Assembly: GCF_030063365.1 (NCBI RefSeq)
Contig: NZ_JASISY010000002.1
Span: 427,681 to 491,680 of the forward strand
Length of the DNA stretch: 64,000 bases
Direction of reading: 5' to 3'
Source of the DNA: Cryobacterium sp. PH29-G1
GTDB lineage: Bacteria; Actinomycetota; Actinomycetes; Actinomycetales; Microbacteriaceae
In this document: piece after piece, positions 56,725 through 64,000 of the stretch
How the letters are laid out: each line of letters begins with the position of its first letter
Position numbering within the stretch: the stretch's first letter is position 1
The notes under the pieces: model-generated
Databases searched by the model: none
The model's input: only the letters and a program-made list of their open reading frames with translations
Told to the model about the DNA's origin: nothing
Program-made: the position numbers and the translations under genes

Positions 56725-57204
56725 CGCCGCGTTTTGTCGCGCCGGATCGTATATAACCGGATCGAATACAACCGGGTGGGACTGCGTCGATACAAAGTCC
56801 CCCTCGGTTATATTTGGGCGGCTTACATTCGCGCTGGTCGCATTCGGGCCGGTCGCATTCGGGCCGGCGACGCTCACGCTGGCGACACCCGGGTTTGTCT
56901 GGGCGCCCTCCCGCACATGAACCCGCACGTTCAGACGACGGATGTCGGTGATCACGCGTGCAGGCACGGTCACTGTGAAAGGCAGCTCGGTTTCGGCCGG
57001 CCCGGCCTCTGCCATCTCAATTTCGGAGCGGGCCGGGATGTGAAAGCTGGTGCCGCTCATGATGGTGCTCGGGGCATCCGCGCGCGATACGTCTTCGACG
57101 AGCACGGTGACCGTGAACGCACCGATGGGTCGATCCCCATCGGCAAACTCGATGACGCCGGTCACCACGGCATTCTGCTCGGAGAGCGCTGACATGGCAT
57201 CCAT
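56695..57204 (-). CDS. YbaY-like small protein
   Basis: The 169-aa product has [38 protein letters not shown], with the [13 protein letters not shown] string seen in YbaY-type beta-barrel domains, and [24 protein letters not shown]. The second part is Ala/Asn/Val-rich with tandem [21 protein letters not shown] units, encoded by a repeated sequence at about 56815-56890. There is no signal peptide or lipobox, unlike YbaY itself. It overlaps the protease gene by 30 bases tail-to-tail. Identity as YbaY-like rests on the DVSRADAPS region only. Confidence 0.55.
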   Translation of the reverse strand: MDAMSALSEQNAVVTGVIEFADGDRPIGAFTVTVLVEDVSRADAPSTIMSGTSFHIPARSEIEMAEAGPAETELPFTVTVPARVITDIRRLNVRVHVREGAQTNPGVASVSVAGPNATGPNATSANVSRPNITEGDFVSTQSHPVVFDPVIYDPARQNAALVRIPVHRV

Positions 57205-57304
57205 GGTGCCACCCCCGGCATGATTTCGCTGGGTATTCGCGCGGTTCGCGCTCGGTACTCTCGCTCAGCAGCTGATCTCAGCAACTCATCCCAGCACTGC
57301 GTTA

Positions 57305-57320
57305 ATACCCCTACCGGTAT
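57305..57320. promoter_or_regulatory. CsoR/CstR-like palindrome before the SQR-like gene
   Basis: ATACCCCTACCGGTAT is an inverted repeat with ATACC and GGTAT arms, and more GGGT-type sequence follows. CsoR-family persulfide or metal sensors (CstR) bind ATACC(C)-centred palindromes with a GGTAT half. The site lies 50-66 bases before the gene start. No csoR/cstR gene is in the window. Confidence 0.5.
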
Positions 57321-57370
57321 GGGTGTATGGTCAAGTGAACAGCGCAGTTGCTGAGATAGTGAGGTCTGAA

Positions 57371-58831
57371 ATGGCACGTGTCGTCGTACTGGGAGCCGGA
57401 GTATCCGGTCATACCGCAGCGCTTTATCTGAAGAAGCGACTGGGCAACGCCCACGAAGTGATCGTTGTCTCGCCCAACTCGAAGTGGAACTGGATTCCCT
57501 CGAACATTTGGGTGGGCGTGGGCAAGATGAGCGCCAACAAGGTGGTATTTTCGCTCGCACCGATCTACCGCCGCAAGAAGATTGATTTTCGCCAGGCCAA
57601 GGCCGTCGCGATTCGCCCCGATGGAGATGAGACCAGCCCGCAGGGCAGCGTCGACGTTGTGTACACCGATCCGGCGCGAACCGGCCAGACCGAACGCATC
57701 CGCTACGACTACCTGATCAATGCGACCGGACCGAAACTGAACTTCGAGGCCACCCCCGGCCTCGGGCCGGACGGCCACACAGTGTCGGTCTGCACTCCGA
57801 GCCATGCCGTCGAGGCGGCGAAGCACTTCGATTCCGTCATCGACGCACTCAAGGCAGGGAAGAAGCAGACCCTCGTCGTCGGCGTCGGCCACGGCACCTG
57901 CACCTGTGAGGGAGCGGCCTTTGAGTATGCCTTCAACGTGGAGCAAGAGCTGCGCAACGCCGGCGTGCGCGACAAGGCCGAGGTCATCTATCTCACCAAC
58001 GAACACGAACTCGGCGACTTCGGCGTCGGTGGCATGACCTTCAACCAGGGTGGCCAACGCATCACGAGTGAAGTCTGGATGGATTCGCTGTTTCGGGAGC
58101 GGAATATGCGCGCCATCACCCAGGCCGCCGTGACCAAAATCGACCCCGGGGTCATCCACTACTCCCAGATCGACGGCACCGACAACACGCAGTCGTTCGA
58201 CTTCGCAATGCTGTTGCCGCCGTTTCGCGGTGTCGGTCTCAAAGCCTTCGACCGCACCGGCACCGATATCACCGACGTGGTGTTCGCCCCGAACGGTTTC
58301 ATGCGCGTGGACGCAAACTACACGGCGAAGCCCTTCGAAGAGTGGACAGCGCAGGACTGGCCGCGCACCTACCAGAACCCGTCCTTTCACAACGTGTTCG
58401 GCATCGGCATCGCGTTCGCTCCGCCGCACGCCATCTCCCGGCCGTATGCCACGCCTGGCGGCGTCGCCGTCGCGCCGGCACCTCCCCGCACGGGCATGCC
58501 CTCGGGCGCCATGGGCAAGATCGTCGCCATGACCATCTCCGACATGATTCTCCGCGGCGCGTCCGTACCGACCCACACCGGGTCAATGGGGGAAATGTCT
58601 GCCGCGTGCATCGCTTCGACCGGAACGGGACTGCTCACCGGTACCGCTGCCGCCATGTCGATGTCGCCGATCGTTCCCGATCTCGCGAAATATCCCGGCA
58701 CCGCCGGTCGCCACCCCACCCAGACCACCGGCGACATCGGCCTTGCCGCTCACTGGGTCAAGCGCATTCTGCACACGATGTTCCTGTACAAGGCGAAGGC
58801 ATATCCGTTCTGGTACCTCATTCCCGAGTGA
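57371..58831 (+). CDS. Sulfide:quinone oxidoreductase-like FAD protein
   Basis: The ATG at 57371 after GAGG gives 486 aa. It has a FAD/NAD(P)-binding start VVVLGAGVSGHTAALYLKKR, the VVSPNSKWNWIPSNIWVGVG block typical of the SQR family, GVGHGTCTCEGAAFEYAFNVEQ (second nucleotide site with cysteines C177 and C179) and VCTPSHAVEAA (C141). Family members oxidise sulfide to polysulfide with quinone as acceptor on the membrane; the cysteines are the place where sulfur would be bound. The long C-terminal end PFWYLIPE is probably membrane-facing. A CstR-like site upstream and a small partner gene downstream support a sulfur role. Confidence 0.8.
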   Translation: MARVVVLGAGVSGHTAALYLKKRLGNAHEVIVVSPNSKWNWIPSNIWVGVGKMSANKVVFSLAPIYRRKKIDFRQAKAVAIRPDGDETSPQGSVDVVYTDPARTGQTERIRYDYLINATGPKLNFEATPGLGPDGHTVSVCTPSHAVEAAKHFDSVIDALKAGKKQTLVVGVGHGTCTCEGAAFEYAFNVEQELRNAGVRDKAEVIYLTNEHELGDFGVGGMTFNQGGQRITSEVWMDSLFRERNMRAITQAAVTKIDPGVIHYSQIDGTDNTQSFDFAMLLPPFRGVGLKAFDRTGTDITDVVFAPNGFMRVDANYTAKPFEEWTAQDWPRTYQNPSFHNVFGIGIAFAPPHAISRPYATPGGVAVAPAPPRTGMPSGAMGKIVAMTISDMILRGASVPTHTGSMGEMSAACIASTGTGLLTGTAAAMSMSPIVPDLAKYPGTAGRHPTQTTGDIGLAAHWVKRILHTMFLYKAKAYPFWYLIPE

Positions 58832-58882
58832 GTTAGAAACCAGCCGGCATCCACTTTGCACCCTAGTTAGAAAGAGAACACC

Positions 58883-59026
58883 ATGGACACCGCCCAAAGC
58901 CACATCGACGCCGCACCGTTGCCGAGCGCTCGCGAGCTGCGGCGACGCAGCAACGTGCTGGTTCAACTCGTGCGCTTTCTGAAAATCAACGTGTCGATGT
59001 ACCTGCTCGCCAAACGTCACCACTGA
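58883..59026 (+). CDS. 47-aa small protein downstream of the SQR-like gene
   Basis: ATG 58883, preceded by AAAGAGAA, starts MDTAQSHIDAAPLPSARELR and the 48-codon frame ends at TGA 59024-59026. The C-terminal half RRRSNVLVQLVRFLKINVSMYLLAKRHH could form a basic amphipathic helix lying on a membrane. It is 51 bases behind the SQR-like gene on the same strand, so it may be a subunit or a regulator of that enzyme. I do not recognise a family. The size and composition fit a real small protein better than chance. Confidence 0.55.
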   Translation: MDTAQSHIDAAPLPSARELRRRSNVLVQLVRFLKINVSMYLLAKRHH

Positions 59027-59034
59027 CGGTGCGC

Positions 59035-59781
59035 TTAGTTCTGAGCCAGGCCCACGAACATGGACTCGTGAAGTCCTAAAACGTGCTGCCGAATAATGGC
59101 CACGGCGGCCACCGGATCGTGCTCACGTAGTGCGTCTACTAAGAGCGCGTGCTCTCGATTGACGCCGTGCAGGTAGTCCACCGGGTAGGGCAGAAAATAC
59201 CGATAGAGAGCATGGAGCGCGACACCGTATTGCGGTAGCGCCCAATCCAGCCCGCTGGCCGCGGCCACCCCGACGTGAAATCGTTCATCGGCCACGTGAT
59301 AATCGCTCCAACTCTGCGCCGCCGCTGCCTGCGACACATACACGTCAAGCTCGTCGAGCTGCGGCACCGTAATATTCAGTGCCGCGTGGTGCACGAGCGC
59401 GCACTCGAGCAGCACTCGCTCGTCGATGAGTCGGTGCACATCAGCAGCGTCGGCCAGGTACGCGGTCATCGAGGCGACCGAAGCGGATGCCCGCGGGTCA
59501 GCCACAAAGGTCCCCCCGTTGCGTCCACGCTTACGGGACAGCACTCCCTCGTCAGCGAGGCTCTTCAGACCGCGGCGGGCAGTTATTTCGCTCACGTCGA
59601 GCGCAGCGGCCACGTCACGATCGGATGGCAACTGCTCCCCCGCGACCATAAGGCCCAACTCGATGGCAAGGGCGATGCGGGCACGCACCGTGTCGGTGGC
59701 GCTCAACCGGGTAATACCGGACACTGCCGGATTAACGAGCGCGGTGACGGTCACCTCAGCGTTCTCTCCATCAACCATCAC
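59035..59781 (-). CDS. GntR/FadR-family regulator of the nitrilase cluster
   Basis: The 248-aa protein has a GntR winged helix in TVRARIALAIELGLMVAGEQLPSDRDVAAALDVSEITARRGLKSLADEGVLSRKRGRNGGTFV and an FCD-type helical domain behind it (LADAADVHRLIDERVLLECALV, ADERFHVGVAAASG). It is transcribed divergently from the nitrilase-permease-nitrilase operon, and a perfect GATCAT-T-ATGATC palindrome lies between the two starts (53-65 bases before this one). It most likely represses the operon until an amide or nitrile-type compound, or its product, is present. Confidence 0.9.
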   Translation of the reverse strand: MMVDGENAEVTVTALVNPAVSGITRLSATDTVRARIALAIELGLMVAGEQLPSDRDVAAALDVSEITARRGLKSLADEGVLSRKRGRNGGTFVADPRASASVASMTAYLADAADVHRLIDERVLLECALVHHAALNITVPQLDELDVYVSQAAAAQSWSDYHVADERFHVGVAAASGLDWALPQYGVALHALYRYFLPYPVDYLHGVNREHALLVDALREHDPVAAVAIIRQHVLGLHESMFVGLAQN

Positions 59782-59833
59782 GCACCCACAGTAGCTGTTG
59801 TGAACGGTGGTTTACTTCGGACTGGACAAAAGT

Positions 59834-59846
59834 GATCATTATGATC
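59834..59846. promoter_or_regulatory. GATCATTATGATC operator palindrome
   Basis: This 13-bp sequence is a perfect palindrome around one base, placed between the divergent GntR and nitrilase genes and 47-59 bases before the nitrilase ATG. It is the obvious binding site for the GntR protein. Confidence 0.75.
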
Positions 59847-59892
59847 TAATTTATTTCTTGCAGACATAGTTGTCCATATCGAAGGAGTCACC

Positions 59893-60816
59893 ATGCCACG
59901 AACAGTGCGCATCGCCGCGGTTCAGGCTGCCCCACTGCCGATCGGAGCGCCACTGGCCGATTTCGCCGCCGAGGTTCGTCGAGTCCTCGATGACGATCCA
60001 ACCATTGCGTTCGTGGTGTTCCCCGAGTTACACCTCTTCGGGACCGAAACAGGACCGGCCGCCACCCTGGGCCTGGACGAGCGCAACGATCTGCTGCGGG
60101 CATCCGCTGTGTCGCTGGATGGTGAGCTGATCGCGGGGCTCGGTGCTATTGCCCGCTCGGCGGGCGTCTGGCTACTGCCGGGCAGCATCTGCGAACGTGG
60201 GCCGGACGGCGAGCTCTTCAACACCGCCGTGGTGTTTTCCCCAGCGGGCGAGCTCATTGCCAGCTATCGCAAAATCTTCCCGTGGCGACCGTACGAACCA
60301 TACGAACCGGGCGACAGTTTTGTCGTGTTCGATGCCCCCGGAATCGGCCGCTTCGGGCTGTCAATCTGTTACGACGCCTGGTTTCCCGAGGTGACCAGGC
60401 ACCTGGCCTGGATGGGGGCGGAGGTCATCCTCAACATTGTCAAGACCACCACCCCCGACCGCGCCCAGGAGGTTGTGCTCGCCCAGGCCAATTCCATCGT
60501 CAACCAGACCTTCACGGTGAGCGTGAATTGTGCCGAACCGTTCGGTCAAGGCCGAAGCCTGATCGTAGACCCGGAGGGTGCCGTTCTCACGGAATCCGCC
60601 GGCGCCACCGCGGGAATTCTCGTGCACACCCTCGATCTGGACCAGGTCGCCCGAGTGCGAGCGCAGGGCACGGCCGGCACCAATCGCATGTGGGAGCAGT
60701 TTCTGCCCGGCGACGCCCCGCTCGATCTGCCGCTCTATTCAGGTTGCATTGATCCCCACAGCTGGACGCCAGCACCCGCCACAACTCCCGCCACTCCCCT
60801 GGAAACGGATTCCTGA
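59893..60816 (+). CDS. Carbon-nitrogen hydrolase (nitrilase superfamily), first copy
   Basis: The 307-aa protein has the nitrilase-superfamily triad: VVFPELHLFG (E45), SYRKIFPWRP (K127) and GLSICYDAWFPEVTRH (C159). Its start MPRTVRIAAVQAAPLP is typical of the family, and GAGG stands before the ATG. Such enzymes cleave amides or nitriles to acids and ammonia. It is the first gene of an operon with an APC-type permease (start 2 bases after its stop) and, 65 bases after that, another nitrilase. The set looks like uptake plus hydrolysis of one nitrogen compound. Confidence 0.88.
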   Translation: MPRTVRIAAVQAAPLPIGAPLADFAAEVRRVLDDDPTIAFVVFPELHLFGTETGPAATLGLDERNDLLRASAVSLDGELIAGLGAIARSAGVWLLPGSICERGPDGELFNTAVVFSPAGELIASYRKIFPWRPYEPYEPGDSFVVFDAPGIGRFGLSICYDAWFPEVTRHLAWMGAEVILNIVKTTTPDRAQEVVLAQANSIVNQTFTVSVNCAEPFGQGRSLIVDPEGAVLTESAGATAGILVHTLDLDQVARVRAQGTAGTNRMWEQFLPGDAPLDLPLYSGCIDPHSWTPAPATTPATPLETDS

Positions 60817-60817
60817 T

Positions 60818-62182
60818 ATGACCGGTACACCAACCCTCGCCCGCACCCTGGGCTTGCGCTCCCTCGTCCTGTTCGGCCTGGCCTATATGACTCCACTGAT
60901 CGTGCTCGGTATCTTCGGCGTCGTCGCCGAAACGACCGGGGGCGCTAGCGGCTCGGCCTATCTGGTCGCGCTCGTGGCCATGCTGTTCACCGCGTCAAGC
61001 TACGGGCGCATGGCCGCCGCGTACCCGGTGGCGGGCTCCGCGTATACCTACGTGCGGCGCACCGTCGACCCGCGGGTGGGCTTTCTGGTCGGCTGGGCCG
61101 TGCTGCTCGACTATCTCTTTCTCCCCATGGTGATCTGGCTCATTGGTGCTGCCTATCTCGAAGCTCAATTTCCGGGGATTCCAGCCTGGGCCTGGATCGT
61201 TGGCTTCGTCGTGATCACAACACTGCTGAACATTCTGGGCATCAAGGTTGCCGACAAGGCCAACTTTCTCCTCATGGCCTTTCAGGTGCTCGTCATCGGG
61301 GCCTTCGTGGCCCTGTCGATCGCCTCGATCGTCGCCAGCCAGGGTGCCGGGGGTCTGATCGATGCGTCACCGTTTGCGAACCCAACCTCTACCTTCGCCG
61401 GTATCACCGCTGGTGCGGCGATCGCCGCCTACTCCTTCCTCGGTTTCGACGCCGTCACCACGTTTACCGAGGAGACCATCAACCCGCGCAAGACCGTGCC
61501 GCGCGCCATCCTGTTGGTCGCTCTCATCGGCGGTTCAATCTTCGTGCTCGTTTCTTACACCACGCAGCTCGTGCGCCCCGGCGGAGTCTTCACCGATTCC
61601 TCGTCGGCCGCGTTCGATATCGCCATGCACATCGGTGGCAACCTGTTTGGCGCTATCTTTTTGGCGGGCCTCGTCATTGCCCAGTTCGCCTCCGGCCTCG
61701 CAGCGCAGGCAGCGGCTTCCCGGCTCCTGTTCGCCATGGGCCGCGATGGCGTGCTCCCGCGCCGCATTTTCGGCGAAGTCAGCAAGCGCTTTCGCTCCCC
61801 TATGTTCAACCTCCTCATCATCGGCGTCGTCGGTTTCATCGCGATCTTTCTCGACGTCGCAACATCCACCTCGTTCATCAACTTCGGGGCGTTTGTCGCG
61901 TTCACCATGGTCAACGTCGCGGTTATCTTCTACTTTGTGCGGCAGCGCCGCCAAGGCAACCACCTCAACCCCGTGTTCTATTTCGTCATTCCACTGGTCG
62001 GCGGCGTGATCACGCTGTATCTGCTCACCCGCCTGGACTCGAACGCCATCGTGCTCGGCCTGAGCTGGCTCGCGGTCGGCATCATTGTGTTGGGCATCCT
62101 GACGCGCGGATTCCGCCGGCAGCCTCCCGAAATGGACTACGTCGAAGCGGATGACGCTGCGCTCGTCCCCGAAACACGCTGA
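60818..62182 (+). CDS. APC-superfamily amino-acid/amine permease
   Basis: The ATG at 60818 gives 454 aa with about twelve membrane helices, for example SLVLFGLAYMTPLIVLGIFGVV, VGFLVGWAVLLDYLFLPMVIWLIG and FAGITAGAAIAAYSFLGFDAVTTFTEET, where the last is the well-known APC helix-6 signature (substrate binding). It ends with a short charged tail. It imports an amino acid or amine together with protons. Its start is placed two bases after the upstream nitrilase stop, indicating co-translation. Confidence 0.92.
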   Translation: MTGTPTLARTLGLRSLVLFGLAYMTPLIVLGIFGVVAETTGGASGSAYLVALVAMLFTASSYGRMAAAYPVAGSAYTYVRRTVDPRVGFLVGWAVLLDYLFLPMVIWLIGAAYLEAQFPGIPAWAWIVGFVVITTLLNILGIKVADKANFLLMAFQVLVIGAFVALSIASIVASQGAGGLIDASPFANPTSTFAGITAGAAIAAYSFLGFDAVTTFTEETINPRKTVPRAILLVALIGGSIFVLVSYTTQLVRPGGVFTDSSSAAFDIAMHIGGNLFGAIFLAGLVIAQFASGLAAQAAASRLLFAMGRDGVLPRRIFGEVSKRFRSPMFNLLIIGVVGFIAIFLDVATSTSFINFGAFVAFTMVNVAVIFYFVRQRRQGNHLNPVFYFVIPLVGGVITLYLLTRLDSNAIVLGLSWLAVGIIVLGILTRGFRRQPPEMDYVEADDAALVPETR

Positions 62183-62247
62183 CAACGCCCGCCCGGTAGC
62201 GGTTTAGGCTGACAGCAGGCGTGTCGGCACAGGAAGGTGGGGTGGGC

Positions 62248-63060
62248 ATGAGAGTCAGCCTCGCCCAGATCGCTTCGGGCACCGACACCGGGCAGAATTT
62301 GGAGCTGATTCGGCGGGCCGCTCACCGGGCAGCGACTGCCGGCGCCGACCTGGTCGTGTTTCCCGAATACGCCATGTACGAGAAGAGAATGGTCGATGCG
62401 AGCTTCGCCGCCGTCGCCGAACCGGTGACCGGTCCGTTCGTTGCGGCTCTGACGGCCATCGCAGTGGCGGAAAATATCACCCTCGTCGCGGGAATCGTCG
62501 AGGCCAACGAGCACGACACCCGACCATTCAACACCATCGTGGTGCTCGGGCCCGACGGGGTGCTGCAGGCGCGGTATCGCAAAATGCATCTCTTCGATTC
62601 CTACGGCTTTCGTGAGTCCGACTGGATCTGCCCCGCCTCCGACCCCGCCGCCGTGTTCTGTGACGTTACCGGGCGGTCGGGCGAGCAACTGCGAATCGGC
62701 CTCATGACCTGCTACGACCTGCGCTTTCCCGAACTCGGACGGGAGCTCGCTGACGCCCAGGCCGAACTGGTACTGGTCTGCTCCTCATGGGTACCCGGCC
62801 CCGACAAGATCGAACAGTGGCGAATTCTCACCCAGGCCCGGGCCATTGAAAACTCCTACTTCGTCGGTGCGGTCTCGCAATGTCCACCGATCTCAATCGG
62901 ACGCAGCCTCATCGCCGACCCAGCCGGCCGGGTGCTCGGCGAACTGGCAATAGCGCCAGACCTGATCACGGTAAACGTTGACAGTGATCAGGTTTGGCGG
63001 GCGCGTCAGCGACATCCTTCCCTCGACCAGAGACGCCACACCATTGAACGCCGCGAATAG
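62248..63060 (+). CDS. Carbon-nitrogen hydrolase (nitrilase superfamily), second copy
   Basis: The ATG at 62248, after GGTGGGG, gives 270 aa; the GTG at 62221 is an alternative. The triad is VVFPEYAMYEKR (E40), RYRKMHLFDSYG (K112) and GLMTCYDLRFPELGRE (C155), with an LGELAIAPDLITVNVD tail. It belongs to a branch near Nit-type hydrolases that act on small amides such as deaminated glutathione or N-carbamoyl compounds. It differs clearly from the first copy, so the two may act in sequence. It is the last gene of the operon. Confidence 0.88.
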   Translation: MRVSLAQIASGTDTGQNLELIRRAAHRAATAGADLVVFPEYAMYEKRMVDASFAAVAEPVTGPFVAALTAIAVAENITLVAGIVEANEHDTRPFNTIVVLGPDGVLQARYRKMHLFDSYGFRESDWICPASDPAAVFCDVTGRSGEQLRIGLMTCYDLRFPELGRELADAQAELVLVCSSWVPGPDKIEQWRILTQARAIENSYFVGAVSQCPPISIGRSLIADPAGRVLGELAIAPDLITVNVDSDQVWRARQRHPSLDQRRHTIERRE

Positions 63061-63086
63061 GGATTCTGGGGTTGCTCGACCGGCTC

Positions 63087-63121
63087 GAATTGCCTCGTAT
63101 TGCCTCGAATTGCCTCGAAAA
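63087..63121. repeat. 11-bp tandem repeat downstream of the nitrilase operon
   Basis: About three copies of ATTGCCTCG(A/T)A follow the nitrilase operon. The area 63061-63215 otherwise holds no gene and must contain the promoter of the next DUF222 gene. Confidence 0.6.
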
Positions 63122-63215
63122 CGTTACCGCGGCGCTCGAATATAACTTCGCGCAGATTTCCCAGAATATCTGAGATTCCCTCGACTTTGGTGCGTGGTTT
63201 TGGTACAATGAAACC

Positions 63216-64000
<785 letters not shown>

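Overview
The window is 64 kb of high-GC DNA with GTG/TTG starts, very short intergenic gaps, actinobacterial gene pairs (DUF6504-DnaE2, DUF222-HNH proteins, a maltokinase, a SARP regulator) and many copies of the octamer GCGGATGC. It looks like the chromosome of an actinobacterium, most likely a member of Microbacteriaceae (Cryobacterium/Leifsonia-like). The family assignment is an inference from gene content and style; no rRNA gene is present to settle it.

Left part (1-12 kb): a cut-off membrane protein, then a 41-nt 3' fragment of a tRNA-Pro gene with its CCA, an amidase remnant and a palindromic repeat cluster, which together look like an integration scar. Next come a MocA-like nucleotidyltransferase, two glycosyltransferases (one fused to HEAT-like repeats), and a C1/molybdenum neighbourhood: an FdhF/YdeP-type molybdopterin oxidoreductase, a RibD-C/DHFR-like reductase, FdhD, MoaA and a glutathione-independent formaldehyde dehydrogenase. 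Formaldehyde to formate, and cofactor supply for formate oxidation, can be read off this set.

12-27 kb: DUF6504 and DnaE2 (error-prone polymerase) without an adjacent ImuA/ImuB, a class A penicillin-binding protein, a YbdK-type carboxylate-amine ligase, a TetR/ABC/YhgE-Pip export module with a clear tandem operator, a lipoprotein/PKD-protein pair, and a flotillin.

27-36 kb is the most unusual region. It holds a DUF222-HNH protein full of in-frame repeats, a 15-unit array of 17-bp repeats, and then a protease cluster: a 778-aa caspase-like protein with an N-terminal serine-hydrolase-like part, a divergent HExxH metallopeptidase, a second stand-alone caspase-like protein, and a SARP-type regulator. 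The four genes are arranged by alternating divergent and convergent pairs, with direct repeats in both shared promoter regions. This is the best candidate for an undescribed system.

36-54 kb is mostly metabolic: pyruvate formate-lyase and its activase, acyl-CoA synthetases, an ornithine cyclodeaminase-like protein, a GNAT enzyme, a DUF1003 membrane protein, a small zinc ribbon, a GntR/2-hydroxyacid dehydrogenase pair, a maltokinase, and a leucine/isovalerate-type operon (carboxylase beta, carboxylase alpha with biotin carrier, acyl-CoA dehydrogenase, then an acyl-CoA synthetase) led by paired palindromes.

54-64 kb: a leaderless astacin protease fused to seven lectin-like propeller repeats, a YbaY-like small protein, a sulfide:quinone oxidoreductase-like flavoprotein with a CsoR/CstR-like site and a 47-aa partner, a GntR-controlled nitrilase-permease-nitrilase cluster with a perfect operator palindrome, and the start of a second DUF222 protein running off the right edge. 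A recurring theme is short tandem repeats (11-18 bp), several starting or ending exactly at stop codons.
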